Source of the DNA: Sphingomonas sp. EC-HK361
GTDB taxonomy: Bacteria; Pseudomonadota; Alphaproteobacteria; Sphingomonadales; Sphingomonadaceae
Assembly (NCBI RefSeq): GCF_902498785.1
Contig: NZ_LR701493.1
Coordinates: forward strand, 86,372-150,371
Direction of reading: 5' to 3'
Length of the DNA stretch: 64,000 nucleotides
Positions 36,324 to 46,297 of the stretch are shown in pieces (position 1 is the first letter of the stretch; each line of letters begins with the position of its first letter). The position numbers were made by a program, and so were the translations under genes. The notes under the pieces were generated by a model. The model saw only the letters and a list, made by a program, of their open reading frames with translations. It did not search any database and was not told where the DNA came from.

Positions 36324-37877
36324 CTAATCCCTCCCGCTTTCGGCGTCGAGGGAGGACAGGAACTCGGCCGCTCGGCCACGCACCGCTTCGCGGTCGCCCG
36401 CATCCATTCGCTGCCAGTTGCGATAGGGCATGGCGAGGCGCGGGTTGCGCGCCAGCTTCGCCTCGTTGCGCGCGAGAAAGTCCCAGTAGAGCGCGTTGAA
36501 CGGGCAGGCATCCTCGCCCACCCGCGCCTTCACGTCATAGCGGCACTGCCCGCAATAATCCGACATGCGGTTGATATAGGCGCCGGACGCCGCATAGGGC
36601 TTCGACCCCAGCAACCCGCCATCGGCGAACTGGCTCATGCCGAGCGTGTTGGGCAACTCCACCCATTCATAGGCATCGGCATAGACCTCAAGATACCATT
36701 CATGCACCTGTTTCGGGTCTGCGCCGATGAGCAGCGCGAAGTTCCCGGTCACCATCAGTCGCTGGATGTGATGGGCATAGGCATGGGTCAGCGTCTGCCC
36801 GATCGCGTCTGCCAGGCAACGCATGTCGGTGTCGCCGGTCCAGTAGAAGCCGGGCAGATCGCGCGTCGCGTTCAGGAAATTGCGATCGACATAGTCCGGC
36901 CCCTCGCGCCAGTAGATGCCGCGGACATATTCGCGCCACCCGATGATCTGGCGGATGAAGCCTTCCGCCGCGTTGATCGGCACCTTTCCCTTATCGTGTG
37001 CGGCCGCGACCTTGCGACAGAGGTCGAGCGGATCGAGCAGCCCGACATTGATGTAGGGGGAAAGGACGGCATGCCAGAGGAACGGCTCCCCGGTCAGCAT
37101 CGCGTCCTGATAGTCGCCGAACCGGGCGAAGGCATGGGTGAGGAAATGCCGCTGCTGCTTCAGAGCATCGGCGCGCGTCACCGCGAAGTCGAAGCCGTCG
37201 AGCGTGCCCGGATGGTCGCCGAAACGTCTCGCGACGAGCGCGAGAACGTCGCGAGTCATATCGTCCGGCGCAAAGGATAGCGGGCGCGGCATAAGGAGAT
37301 CGGCCTGCGCCGGCTTGCGGTTCTCGGCATCGAAGTTCCACCGCCCGCCGACGGGTTCGTCGCCGTCCATCAGCAGCCCGGTCTTGCGGCGCATCTCGCG
37401 GTAGAAATATTCCATCCTGAGCGCCTTGCGACCCTCCGCCCACGCCTCGAACTCGGCATGGCTCGCGATGAAGCGGGTGTCGGGGGCGATCGTCACCGGG
37501 GTGCCGAACAGCGTCTCCCAGCTTTCGATCGCGGCGCGCACCCGCCATTCGCCGGGTTCGGTGACGACGATCCGATCCGGCGCGTGCCGTTCGACCGCGC
37601 GGGCGACCTCCCCGGTAAAACTGCCGCTATTGTCGGGGCCGTCGAGCGCGACGTAATCGACCGTCCATCCCGCGTCGCGCAGCGCCGCTGCGTGGTGGCG
37701 CATCGCGGATAGGATGAAGGCGATCTTCTTCTTGTGGTGGCGGACATAGGTCGTCTCCTCCGCCACCTCCATCATCAGGATCGTCGTGGAATCCGGGGAG
37801 GCCTTCGCCAGCGACCAAAGGTCGAGCGACAATTGATCGCCGAGCACCGGGATCAGCGTTCTTTGCTTTGCCGTCAC
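36324..37877 (-). CDS. iron-sulfur photolyase/cryptochrome (PhrB/CryB class)
   Basis: 517 residues of the FeS bacterial cryptochrome-photolyase class, whose characterised member PhrB repairs (6-4) photoproducts with FAD, a lumazine antenna and a 4Fe-4S cluster. Cysteines 354, 442, 445 and 458 have exactly the spacing of the Agrobacterium PhrB cluster (88, 3 and 13 residues). The N-terminal [13 protein letters not shown] and [17 protein letters not shown] motifs are also typical. Divergent from queF. Confidence 0.9.
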   Translation of the reverse strand: MTAKQRTLIPVLGDQLSLDLWSLAKASPDSTTILMMEVAEETTYVRHHKKKIAFILSAMRHHAAALRDAGWTVDYVALDGPDNSGSFTGEVARAVERHAPDRIVVTEPGEWRVRAAIESWETLFGTPVTIAPDTRFIASHAEFEAWAEGRKALRMEYFYREMRRKTGLLMDGDEPVGGRWNFDAENRKPAQADLLMPRPLSFAPDDMTRDVLALVARRFGDHPGTLDGFDFAVTRADALKQQRHFLTHAFARFGDYQDAMLTGEPFLWHAVLSPYINVGLLDPLDLCRKVAAAHDKGKVPINAAEGFIRQIIGWREYVRGIYWREGPDYVDRNFLNATRDLPGFYWTGDTDMRCLADAIGQTLTHAYAHHIQRLMVTGNFALLIGADPKQVHEWYLEVYADAYEWVELPNTLGMSQFADGGLLGSKPYAASGAYINRMSDYCGQCRYDVKARVGEDACPFNALYWDFLARNEAKLARNPRLAMPYRNWQRMDAGDREAVRGRAAEFLSSLDAESGRD

Positions 37878-37897
37878 CGCGCCCTACATCCCCGCGC

Positions 37898-38359
37898 ATG
37901 AACCCGTCCGACCTTCAGCCGAAGCATCTCGGCCAGACCAGCAGCCTCCCCGCATCGCCAGAAGCCGCGATACTCGATTACGTTCCGAACCCGAGGGTCG
38001 GGCGCACCTATCTCGTTCGCTTTGCGGTGCCCGAGTTTACATCGCTCTGCCCGGTGACCGGTCAGCCCGACTTCGCGCATCTCGTCATCGATTATGTGCC
38101 GGGCGATACCATCGTCGAGTCGAAGTCGCTGAAGCTGTTCCTCGGCGCCTTTCGCAACCATGCCGCCTTTCACGAGGATTGCACGGTCGGAATAGGAGAA
38201 CGGCTCGTCGCGGAGATGGCGCCGCAGTGGCTGCGCATCGGTGGCTATTGGTATCCCCGCGGTGGTATTCCCATCGACATATTCTGGCAGTCGGGTGCGC
38301 CACCCGCAGACCTGTGGCTGCCGGATCAGGGCGTGGCGAGTTACCGCGGCCGGGGCTGA
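37898..38359 (+). CDS. queF: preQ0 reductase (7-cyano-7-deazaguanine reductase)
   Basis: Reduces preQ0 to preQ1 with NADPH on the way to queuosine in tRNA. 153 residues, the short unimodular form. The catalytic Cys is in [11 protein letters not shown] and the family motif ESKSLKLFL is present. Start 37898 gives [12 protein letters not shown]. The divergent photolyase starts 20 bases away. Confidence 0.94.
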   Translation: MNPSDLQPKHLGQTSSLPASPEAAILDYVPNPRVGRTYLVRFAVPEFTSLCPVTGQPDFAHLVIDYVPGDTIVESKSLKLFLGAFRNHAAFHEDCTVGIGERLVAEMAPQWLRIGGYWYPRGGIPIDIFWQSGAPPADLWLPDQGVASYRGRG

Positions 38360-38486
38360 AAAATTGATGAAGATCATGCGCTTTCAGCGCTTCTGCAGTG
38401 CAGCATAAACGCAACCAAAGTCCGTGTCGCCCGTTTGGCAATCGAACCCTCGCCCTGCGCGCGGGACAGCGACAAAAGGCACGAGG

Positions 38487-40754
38487 ATGACGACGTTCGA
38501 GTCTGGACGGAAAATCGGGCGCATCGCGCTCATCGGAAACTTCCTGCCGCGCAAATGCGGTCTGGCGACTTACACCACCGATACCTATCAGGCCTTGCGC
38601 GCGCGTTTTCCGGACATGGCCGTCGACGTCTATGCGATGGACGACCATCCGGGGCGTTACGACTATCCGCCAGCCGTCGTGTCGGCGATCCCCCAGCAGG
38701 AACGCGCCGCCTACATCGCCGCGGCCCGTCAGATCGAAGCGAGTGGCGCGGAAGCGATCTGGCTCCAGCACGAATACGGGATATTCGGCGGATCGGCGGG
38801 CGAGCATATCCTCGCATTGCTCGACCGGACGTCGCTGCCGCTGATCGTCACGCTGCACACCATCCTCGAAAAGCCGAGTGCCGAAGAGCGTGCGGTCATG
38901 GAAGGGCTGCTTCGGCGCGCCGCGCGGGTCGTCGTGATGGCGGAGCGCGGGCGCGAAATCCTCCAGCGGGTCTATGGTGCGAATGCGAAATCGGTGGTGA
39001 TGATCCCGCACGGCGTGCCGGACCGGGAACTCGCTGATCCGGACACCCTCAAACCGCGTTTCGGCTGGTCGGGGCGCAAGGTCATCCTGACCTTCGGCCT
39101 TCTGGCACCGGGCAAGGGGATCGAAACGCTGATCGATGCCATGCCCGCCGTGGTCGAACAGAATCCCGACGCGATGTATGTCGTGCTCGGCGCGACGCAC
39201 CCCAATCTGGTGGCGCATGAGGGGGAGAAATATCGCAACGGCCTGAAGGCACAGGCCGCGGCGCTTGGCGTGGCGGACAATGTCTCGTTCATCGATGCGT
39301 TCGTCGATTATGAGGATTTGCTCGACTATCTGCAGGCGGCGGACATCTACGCCACGCCTTATCTCAACCCGGCGCAGATCACCTCCGGTACGCTCAGCTA
39401 CGCGGTGGGCGTCGGCAAGCCGGTAATTTCCACGCCCTATGTCCACGCCACCGAGATTCTGGCCGACGGTCACGGCGTGCTCGTCGATTTCCGCGACAGC
39501 GCGGCCTTCGCGCGCGAGATCAACACGCTGCTCGGCAACGCGCGCAATCGCCAGCGCTTGTCGGAGCGTGCCTATGCTCGCGGCCGGACGATGATCTGGC
39601 CCAAACTGGTTGAAACAGCGATGACCGAAATCGAACAGATCGTCGCCGCGCGCCCGCAGCGCCTCGCGAAGCCGGCCAAGCCATCGACGCTTGCTCCTGA
39701 TCTGAGTGCTGTCGTCCGGATGAGCGACTCCACCGGCATGTTCCAGCACGCGATCTTCTCGATCCCCGATCGTCGCCACGGCTATTGTATCGATGACAAC
39801 GCGCGTGCGCTGATGCTGATGACGGCGATGCCCGATCTCGATGACGAGACGCGGGATCGCTGGACGACGACCTACGCGTCGTTCGTCCAATATGCCTGGA
39901 ACCCGGACAAAAGGCGGTTCCGGAACTTCATGAATTTCGACCGGACCTGGTGCGAGGACGAGGGGTCGGAAGATTCGAACGGTCGAACGCTGTGGTCGCT
40001 CGGCGTCACCGCGCGCGATGCGCAGGCGCGCAAGCACCGCGATTGGGCGACGGCCATGTTCGACACGACCGCGAGCATCGCGTTCGACATTCAAAGCCCG
40101 CGCGCGCAGGCGTTCGCGATGCTCGGCGCCGCCGCGATGCTGGAAGCCTCGCCCGGGCACCAGCTGGCGAAATCGATCCTGGAGCGTTTCCCCGATCAGC
40201 ATCTCGCGCTCCTTGATGAGGCGCGCCGCCCGGAATGGCAGTGGTTCGAGATCGTGCTGGCCTATGACAATGCGCGCCTGCCCGAGGCGATGCTGCGCGC
40301 TGGCACGGCACTCGGACGCGCTGACCTCGTCGCGTGCGGGCTCAAGACGCTCGACTGGATCATCGGCAAGCAGACCTCGCCCGATGGCCGTTTCCGCGCC
40401 ATCGGCAGCGAGAGCTTCGGCCGCGCCTATGCCGAGCCGCTGCCATTCGATCAGCAGCCGCTCGAGGCGCAAGCGTCGATCGACGCCTGTCGCGCGGCGT
40501 TTGACGCGACCGGCGACCGGCGGTGGTTCGACGAGGCGGAGCGCGCCTATCACTGGTTCCTCGGCGTGAACGACCTCGATCTGCCGCTCGCCACCGCGCA
40601 GGACGGCGGCTGTTTCGACGGGTTGATGCCGCACGGCCTGAACCGCAATCAGGGCGCTGAGTCGATTATCGCGCTCCAATTGGCGTCCTGCGGCATTTCT
40701 GCCCTTTCAAAGCAGGTCGAAAGCATGGCAGGCCCCGCCCGGGTCGTCGCATAG
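38487..40754 (+). CDS. GT4 glycosyltransferase fused to a helical (alpha/alpha) barrel-like domain
   Basis: 755 residues. About 1-390 is a GT-B fold family 4 glycosyltransferase: GNFLPRKCGLATYT at the donor loop, VYGANAKSVVMIPHGV, GLLAPGKGIETLI and the C-terminal NPAQITSGTLSYAVGVGKPVI. About 400-755 has HGYCIDDNARALMLM and long amphipathic helices typical of six-hairpin glycosidase-like folds. Start 38487 follows GAGG. The GH130 gene is next, so both likely act on one mannose- or glucose-containing glycan. Sugar and acceptor unknown. Confidence 0.85.
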   Translation: MTTFESGRKIGRIALIGNFLPRKCGLATYTTDTYQALRARFPDMAVDVYAMDDHPGRYDYPPAVVSAIPQQERAAYIAAARQIEASGAEAIWLQHEYGIFGGSAGEHILALLDRTSLPLIVTLHTILEKPSAEERAVMEGLLRRAARVVVMAERGREILQRVYGANAKSVVMIPHGVPDRELADPDTLKPRFGWSGRKVILTFGLLAPGKGIETLIDAMPAVVEQNPDAMYVVLGATHPNLVAHEGEKYRNGLKAQAAALGVADNVSFIDAFVDYEDLLDYLQAADIYATPYLNPAQITSGTLSYAVGVGKPVISTPYVHATEILADGHGVLVDFRDSAAFAREINTLLGNARNRQRLSERAYARGRTMIWPKLVETAMTEIEQIVAARPQRLAKPAKPSTLAPDLSAVVRMSDSTGMFQHAIFSIPDRRHGYCIDDNARALMLMTAMPDLDDETRDRWTTTYASFVQYAWNPDKRRFRNFMNFDRTWCEDEGSEDSNGRTLWSLGVTARDAQARKHRDWATAMFDTTASIAFDIQSPRAQAFAMLGAAAMLEASPGHQLAKSILERFPDQHLALLDEARRPEWQWFEIVLAYDNARLPEAMLRAGTALGRADLVACGLKTLDWIIGKQTSPDGRFRAIGSESFGRAYAEPLPFDQQPLEAQASIDACRAAFDATGDRRWFDEAERAYHWFLGVNDLDLPLATAQDGGCFDGLMPHGLNRNQGAESIIALQLASCGISALSKQVESMAGPARVVA

Positions 40755-40809
40755 CAGCAAGGCTACGCGGCGGCGCGTATGGAAAACGGGTACGCGAGGC
40801 ACGCCGGTC

Positions 40810-42090
40810 TTGGAGCTTTTCAATCATTCGTTGCGGTTGCACGCCGATCCCTCGCGAGTCGTCGTCCGGCCGTTCCATCTCGCGTGGCAGGCCAATGGTC
40901 ACGGGGTCAGCCGGTCGGAGCGGATCATCCGCGAGGTGCTCGACCTTAGCCCGGCCGAGGCGCATGCGCAGCTCGAGGTAGTGCTGAAGGACTTCGAGGC
41001 ACGCCACTGGCAGACCCGCCGCGTGTTCATGACCCGCTATGACGAGATCGAGGCGAAGCACGGCCTCGACGGCGCCAACATCTCGGACGAGAAGCGCCAG
41101 CTGATCGGCGCCTATTTCTGTCACGAGTACAGCTACGCCGCCGCCGCGCTGATGAACCCCAGCGCCGTGGCGCATTTCGACCAGTCGGGCATGCCGCACG
41201 GATCGCAGCGCATCCTGATGTCGCTGCGCGCGGTGGGCGAGGGGCATATCTCGTCGGTTGCGTTTCGCGAAGGCATCATCACCGAGGACAACGAGCTGAA
41301 GCTCGCGCCCGAGCCGCCGTTCGCGACCGCGACCGATATGCTGGGCAGCGAAGAGGACGAGGCGCCGACCGGCCCCGTCACCGTCCACCGCCACCGCGAT
41401 TCGACTCTGTCGGGCACGGTGATCTTCCCGATCACGGCGGCGCAGTCGAAGGGGCTGGAGGATCTGCGTCTCGTCCAGTTCCGGCATGACGACGGCAGCA
41501 TGGAGTGGCTCGGCACCTACACCGCCTATAACGGCTCGACGATCCAGTCGGAGCTCTTGCGCACGCGCGATTTCCGGGCGTTCGATCTCGTTCCCATGAC
41601 GGGGACGGCGGCGCGCAACAAGGGCATTGCTCTGTTTCCGCGCAAGGTCGGCGGCGAGTATCTGGCGATCGGGCGGCAGGACGGAGAGAACCTCTATCTG
41701 CTGCGCACCGATGATCTGACCCATTGGGACGACGGCGACCTGATCCTGACGCCGGAACAGCCCTGGGAGTTCGTCCAGATCGGCAATTGCGGCCCGCCGA
41801 TCGAGATCGACGAGGGCTGGCTGCTGCTGACCCACGGTGTCGGCGCGATGCGCAAATATTCGATCGGGGCCGCGTTGCTCGATAAGCGCGATCCGTCGAA
41901 GGTCATCGGGCGGACGCAGCAGCCGATCCTGGCCGCGAAGGATCAGGACCGCGAGGGCTATGTTCCCAACGTCGTCTACACCTGCGGCGCGATGCGGCAC
42001 GGCGACAAGCTGTTCATGCCGTATGGCATCGCCGACAGCTCGGTCGGCTTCGCCTTTGTCGAGATCAAGGAACTGCTGGCAGCGATGTGA
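40810..42090 (+). CDS. GH130-family glycoside phosphorylase
   Basis: 426 residues from a TTG start; the in-phase frame has no nearby ATG. The five-bladed beta-propeller of GH130 begins after an N-terminal helical extension of about 150 residues. ISSVAFREGII, WLGTYTAYNG and GNCGPPIEIDEGWLLLTHGVG are recognisable. Known GH130 enzymes are mostly beta-mannoside phosphorylases. Its partner GT suggests a make-and-recycle pair for a mannan-like glycan. The 3' end overlaps the OPT gene by 26 bases. Confidence 0.85.
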   Translation: MELFNHSLRLHADPSRVVVRPFHLAWQANGHGVSRSERIIREVLDLSPAEAHAQLEVVLKDFEARHWQTRRVFMTRYDEIEAKHGLDGANISDEKRQLIGAYFCHEYSYAAAALMNPSAVAHFDQSGMPHGSQRILMSLRAVGEGHISSVAFREGIITEDNELKLAPEPPFATATDMLGSEEDEAPTGPVTVHRHRDSTLSGTVIFPITAAQSKGLEDLRLVQFRHDDGSMEWLGTYTAYNGSTIQSELLRTRDFRAFDLVPMTGTAARNKGIALFPRKVGGEYLAIGRQDGENLYLLRTDDLTHWDDGDLILTPEQPWEFVQIGNCGPPIEIDEGWLLLTHGVGAMRKYSIGAALLDKRDPSKVIGRTQQPILAAKDQDREGYVPNVVYTCGAMRHGDKLFMPYGIADSSVGFAFVEIKELLAAM

Positions 42091-44044
42091 CCGCGCGGCG
42101 GGTGGTGGCGTAGAGCCACCAGACCGCTGCAAGGAACAGGACCGTCCCGCCGATCAGCGCCGGGCCGGCGAAGCCAGCATCGACGATCGCGATCGGCGAA
42201 TCGCTGCCTGATGCCGCCACGATCCCCGCAAAGGCGACGCCCCACAGGCTCTCGCCCACGATCATGCCGGTCGCGGTCAGCACGCCGAGGCGGTGCGCGA
42301 AGTCGGGGTTCGCGGTCTTGCCTGCCCAGCGATCGTAGAACCAGCCGACCACCGATCCGATCGTGACCGGCAGAATGACCGCCATCGGCAGGTAGATGCC
42401 GATGCCGACCGCGAGCGGCGGCAGGCGCAGCTTGCCCGCACGGCCAAGCACTTCGTCGAGCAGGATGAAGCCGACACCGGCGGCGGCGCCATAGGCCAGC
42501 ATCGGCCAGTTGAGGCTCCCGCCCAGCACGCCCGTCGCAAGCGCGGAGATCAATCCCGCCTGCGGGGCGGCGAGCGCGTTTGGGCCGGCGCCCGGCGCGC
42601 CCGCGAACCCGAAGGCGGTGTTGAGCAGGTCGAGCACCGGCGGCACGACGAGCGAGCCGAAGACCACGCCGATGATAAGCGCGACCTGCTGCTTCCACGG
42701 CGTCGCGCCGACGAGCTGCCCGGTCTTCAGATCCTGGAGGTTGTCGTTCGAGATGGTCGCCACGCCGAAGACGATGCCGGTGACGATCAGCGCATAGGCG
42801 ACCATCGCCTGCGTCGTGCCCGCGGCGTTCTCGCGCCCGAACAGCCCGGCGAGCATCAGCGACGCGGCGAGGACGGAGAGAATGCCGATCGCGGAGACGG
42901 GCGAGTTGGATGCGCCGATGAGCCCCGCCATATAGCCGCATACCGCGGCGATCATCAGCCCGATGACGATGACGAAGATCAGCGACCCCGCGATGAGCAA
43001 CGCCGCCGACCCCGCAAGCGGACCGCCGGACAGCACGCTCCACAGCAGCCAGGCGATCGGCAGCAGAATCGCCAGCGAGCCGCCGAAGACGATGCCGATC
43101 GGCAGGTCGCGTTCCTCCAGCGCCAGCGTCTCGCCGGCGTCGCGCGCGCGCGCGGCTGCCATCGCGGAGGTGACGCCGCCGACGACCGGCCGCGCGATCT
43201 TGATAAGCGTCCACACCGCCGCGACGCCGATGACGCCCGCGCCGAAGAAGCGCACGTCGCGGCTGAACACCGCGCCCGCCCAGGCTTCCGCGCCGCCCGG
43301 CATCGGGCTCGCCGCGGTCAGGATCGGCAGGAGAATCCACCAGCCGGTGACGAGCCCGAGGAGCTGCGCCAGCCCGACCGACAGGCCGACGAGGTGCCCG
43401 ACGCCAAAGAGCGCGAAGGAGAGCCCGCCCGAAATGCCGGTGGCGCCGGCGCCCGCGCGGAACCACACCGCTGCCTCCGCCGCCGCGACCTTCATCTGGG
43501 TGAGGACGGCGAACCCGGCGGAAACGATGCTGCCACGGACGAGCACCGCGAGACCACGGCGGCTTTCCTCCGCGCCTTCCGCGGTCGTGGAGCCCACGCG
43601 CAAGACCTCGGCTGCGGCGCGGCCTTCGGGGTAGGGCAGGTCGGTATCGACGACGAGCGCGCGTCGCAGCGGGACCGAGAACATCACGCCAAGGATGCCG
43701 CCCGTCGCGGTGATCGCGGCGGTGGTGATGTACGGAAAGCCGGTCCACCAGCCGATCATCACGAGGCCGGGCAACACGAAGATGATCGCCGCCAGCGTCC
43801 CCGCCGCGCTCGCGATCGTCTGGACGATGTTGTTTTCCAGGATCGTCGAATCCTTGAACGCGCGCAGGATCGCCATCGATATGACCGCGGCGGGGATAGA
43901 TGTCGCAAAGGTCAGCCCCACCTTCAGCCCGAGATAGACGTTCGCCGCGGTGAACAGGATCGTGATGAGCCCGCCGAGCAGGATGCCGCGCAGCGTCAGT
44001 TCGGCGACCCCGGTGGTGCGCGGAGCGGAGGTAGCGGCGGTCAT
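42065..44044 (-). CDS. OPT-family oligopeptide/metal-chelate transporter
   Basis: 659-residue inner-membrane carrier of the oligopeptide transporter family, with about 14-16 membrane helices. LTLRGILLGGLITILFTAANVYLGLK opens the first segment, and PYPEGRAAAEVLR and NDNLQDLKTGQLVGATPWKQQ are typical of bacterial OPT proteins. Substrate (small peptide or metal chelate) cannot be read. Start 44044 follows from the family N-terminus. Convergent with the GH130 gene and divergent from hrcA. Confidence 0.9.
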   Translation of the reverse strand: MTAATSAPRTTGVAELTLRGILLGGLITILFTAANVYLGLKVGLTFATSIPAAVISMAILRAFKDSTILENNIVQTIASAAGTLAAIIFVLPGLVMIGWWTGFPYITTAAITATGGILGVMFSVPLRRALVVDTDLPYPEGRAAAEVLRVGSTTAEGAEESRRGLAVLVRGSIVSAGFAVLTQMKVAAAEAAVWFRAGAGATGISGGLSFALFGVGHLVGLSVGLAQLLGLVTGWWILLPILTAASPMPGGAEAWAGAVFSRDVRFFGAGVIGVAAVWTLIKIARPVVGGVTSAMAAARARDAGETLALEERDLPIGIVFGGSLAILLPIAWLLWSVLSGGPLAGSAALLIAGSLIFVIVIGLMIAAVCGYMAGLIGASNSPVSAIGILSVLAASLMLAGLFGRENAAGTTQAMVAYALIVTGIVFGVATISNDNLQDLKTGQLVGATPWKQQVALIIGVVFGSLVVPPVLDLLNTAFGFAGAPGAGPNALAAPQAGLISALATGVLGGSLNWPMLAYGAAAGVGFILLDEVLGRAGKLRLPPLAVGIGIYLPMAVILPVTIGSVVGWFYDRWAGKTANPDFAHRLGVLTATGMIVGESLWGVAFAGIVAASGSDSPIAIVDAGFAGPALIGGTVLFLAAVWWLYATTRRAVTSLPAVP

Positions 44045-44235
44045 GCGCCAGCCGCCCCGCGGGTGGCGAAACAGGGCGGTAGGTCGCGCATGGCGGCAGG
44101 CTTGAAGATCGACATGCGACAAGCGTGGCAGAAAGCGGCGGTCGAGGACAAGGATTTTACCCGAACGCGGCTGGGCACCGCGGCGAAGCGAAACGATCCG
44201 TTGCCGCGGCCTGCACCGCATCCTAGATCGAGGGC

Positions 44236-45279
44236 ATGAGCCACGCGCCCCCAATCGCCGAGATGAGCGACCGCGCGCGCGACATCTTCCGCCGGGTCGT
44301 CGATGGCTATCTGCTCAGCGGCGTGCCGGTGGGGTCGAAGACGCTGGCGCAGGGCGGGCTGAACCTCTCGCCCGCCTCGATCCGCATGGTGTTGCAGGAA
44401 CTCGAGGAGCGCGGGCTGCTGTCCGCGCCGCACACCTCGGCGGGGCGGATGCCGACCGATCTGGGCCTCAGGCTTTTCGTCGATGGCATGATGCAGGCGC
44501 ACGAGCCGTCCCCGCAGGAGCGCGCGGAGATCGAGGCGCGGGCGCGCGGCGGCGGCCCCGTCGAGGATGCGATCGCGGCGACGACGGCGGCGCTGTCCGG
44601 CCTTTCCGCCTGCGCCGGCCTCGTCATGGTGCCAAAGCGCGAGCAGGTGCTGCGCTCGATCGGGTTCGTCTCGCTTTCTCAGGGGCAGGCGCTCGCCGTG
44701 CTCGTGAGCGAAGACGGATCGGTCGAGAACCGGGTCGTCGATCTGCCGCGGGGCATGGGGCCGTCGACCCTGGTCGAGGCGGGCAACTACATGACCGCGG
44801 CGCTGGCCGGGCTGACCCTGGCGCAGGCGCGCGTGCGCGTCGAAACCGAGCTTACGGAAGGACTCGCGGCGGTCGATGAAGCGGCGCGCGCCTTGATCGA
44901 GCGCGGCCTCGCGGTGTGGAGCGAGGATGGCGAGCGGCGACCGGTGCTGATCGTGCGCGGGCAGGGGCGGCTGCTCGACGATGCGGCGACGGCCGATCTG
45001 GAGCGGGTGCGCGATCTGCTCGACGATCTCGACGGCAAGCAGGAGATCGCGGCGCTGCTCGATTCGGCGCGCGCGGGCGATGCGACACGGATTTTCATCG
45101 GCGCGGAGACGAAATTGTTCGCGCTGTCTGGATCGTCGGTCATCGCCCGACCGTTTCGCGGTGGCGACGGGCGCGTCGTCGGCGTCGTCGGCGTGATCGG
45201 CCCCACCCGCTTGAACTACGCGCGGGTGGTGCCAATAGTGGACTTCACGGCCGCGACGCTCGCCCGGCTCATGGGTTGA
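44236..45279 (+). CDS. hrcA: heat-inducible transcription repressor HrcA
   Basis: Represses groE/dnaK genes by binding CIRCE operators; GroEL keeps it folded. 347 residues. The N-terminal winged helix has VDGYLLSGVPVGSKTLAQ and LSPASIRMVLQELEERGLL. A GAF-like domain follows, and the C-terminus has RFNYARVVP-like TRLNYARVVPIVD. No CIRCE site is seen in this window, so its targets lie elsewhere. grpE follows after 44 bases. Confidence 0.95.
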   Translation: MSHAPPIAEMSDRARDIFRRVVDGYLLSGVPVGSKTLAQGGLNLSPASIRMVLQELEERGLLSAPHTSAGRMPTDLGLRLFVDGMMQAHEPSPQERAEIEARARGGGPVEDAIAATTAALSGLSACAGLVMVPKREQVLRSIGFVSLSQGQALAVLVSEDGSVENRVVDLPRGMGPSTLVEAGNYMTAALAGLTLAQARVRVETELTEGLAAVDEAARALIERGLAVWSEDGERRPVLIVRGQGRLLDDAATADLERVRDLLDDLDGKQEIAALLDSARAGDATRIFIGAETKLFALSGSSVIARPFRGGDGRVVGVVGVIGPTRLNYARVVPIVDFTAATLARLMG

Positions 45280-45323
45280 GCGTCGCGCAACATTTACGAC
45301 AGAATTTCAGAACTGGGATGTGC

Positions 45324-45872
45324 ATGACCGAGACCAACGACCCCACCGACCTGCGCGAGGAAACCGCGGACGCCGCACCCGAAGTCGCCGAGCACGACGC
45401 ATCGGCGGAGCGGATCGCGGAGCTGGAGGCGCAGCTTGCCGAGGCCAAGCAGGGCACGCTCTACGCGCAGGCCGAAGTGCAGAATGTGCGCCGCCGCGCG
45501 GAAAAGGATGCCGCGGACGCGCGCACCTATGCCGCGACCAGCTTCGCGCGCGACGTGCTGTCGGTGGCCGACAATCTCGAGCGCGGGCTCGCCGCGATTC
45601 CCGACGATCTGCGCGCTGACGAGAAGATGAAGGGCCTCGTCACCGGCTTGGAGGCGACCGGCCGCGAGATCCAGAACGTGTTCCAGCGCCACGGCATCAC
45701 CCGCATCGCCGCGATGGGCGAGACGCTCGACCCCAATCGCCACCAGGCGATGATGGAGATGCCGAGCGACGCGGCACCGGGCACGATCGTGCAAGAAATG
45801 CAGTCGGGCTGGATGATCAAGGACCGCCTGCTGCGCCCTGCGCTCGTGGCGGTCGCGAAGAAGGCGGATTGA
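45324..45872 (+). CDS. grpE: GrpE nucleotide-exchange factor
   Basis: Exchanges ADP for ATP on DnaK. 182 residues: an acidic N-terminal segment, a long coiled coil (about 25-90) and a C-terminal beta domain with MGETLDPNRHQAM and LLRPALVAVAKK. A second ATG at 45318 is possible; 45324 is better spaced from GGGA. Downstream of hrcA, the common hrcA-grpE arrangement. Confidence 0.95.
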   Translation: MTETNDPTDLREETADAAPEVAEHDASAERIAELEAQLAEAKQGTLYAQAEVQNVRRRAEKDAADARTYAATSFARDVLSVADNLERGLAAIPDDLRADEKMKGLVTGLEATGREIQNVFQRHGITRIAAMGETLDPNRHQAMMEMPSDAAPGTIVQEMQSGWMIKDRLLRPALVAVAKKAD

Positions 45873-45874
45873 CG

Positions 45875-46093
45875 ATGCCGACGCACGATCTCGGGCCACG
45901 ACGATCGCCGGCCGGGAGCGTGCGACGCGAACGTCGCGAGGCGCTGCTCGCGCGGATTGCCGAGCAAGCCCAGTCGCGCAAGCGCAAGCGCCCGGGCAAG
46001 GACGGCGCGGGCGGCTATCCCGTGCCGGTCGAGCCGAACCGCCCGAACAACCTCACCGGCGGCGCCGCCGCCGCGCTGGAGTTCGATGACTGA
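45875..46093 (+). CDS. small basic protein downstream of grpE
   Basis: 72 residues, family not recognised. The first two thirds are rich in Arg/Lys with one amphipathic run RRERREALLARIAEQA. The end, PNRPNNLTGGAAAALEFD, looks conserved in style. ATG 45875 is three bases from the grpE stop, so it should be expressed with grpE. Could be a DnaK-system accessory or an unrelated small protein. Confidence 0.6.
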   Translation: MPTHDLGPRRSPAGSVRRERREALLARIAEQAQSRKRKRPGKDGAGGYPVPVEPNRPNNLTGGAAAALEFDD

Positions 46094-46100
46094 CGCACAC

Positions 46101-46138
46101 GCTTGCCCCTCCCTGGCAGGGAGGGGTTGGGGTGGGTC
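46101..46138. repeat. CCCCTCCCTGGCAGGGAGGGG palindrome
   Basis: CCCTCCCTGGCAGGGAGGG is a near-perfect hairpin followed by GGGGTGGGT. It is the same family as 16628-16735. It begins the 320-base gap 46094-46413, which holds this element, a possible decayed minus-strand reading frame (46150-46221) and another repeat. Confidence 0.75.
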
Positions 46139-46297
46139 GGCCTGTGAGGCACGGTGCCGCCCAGCGACAAACCATCGAACATCGACGCTTGCAGCACCGC
46201 AAGCGCGCCGCCTAACATCAACCCCCAGACGAGGCCCGCACTCCACTAATTTACGCCGCGAGATGCGCCAAATGATCTGACGACGGACAGCACGCGA

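Noticed and set aside
38085-40679. Long minus-strand frame opposite the glycosyltransferase fusion
   Set aside because: No recognisable motif and the plus strand encodes a well-formed enzyme.
44045-44235. CIRCE operator or heat-shock sigma promoter before hrcA
   Set aside because: No TTAGCACTC-N9-GAGTGCTAA and no convincing sigma-32 pair; a CTTGAA at 44101 lacks a matching -10.
42293-44239. Long plus-strand frame opposite the OPT transporter
   Set aside because: Arg/Asp/Gly-rich composition and no motif; antisense to a clear membrane protein.
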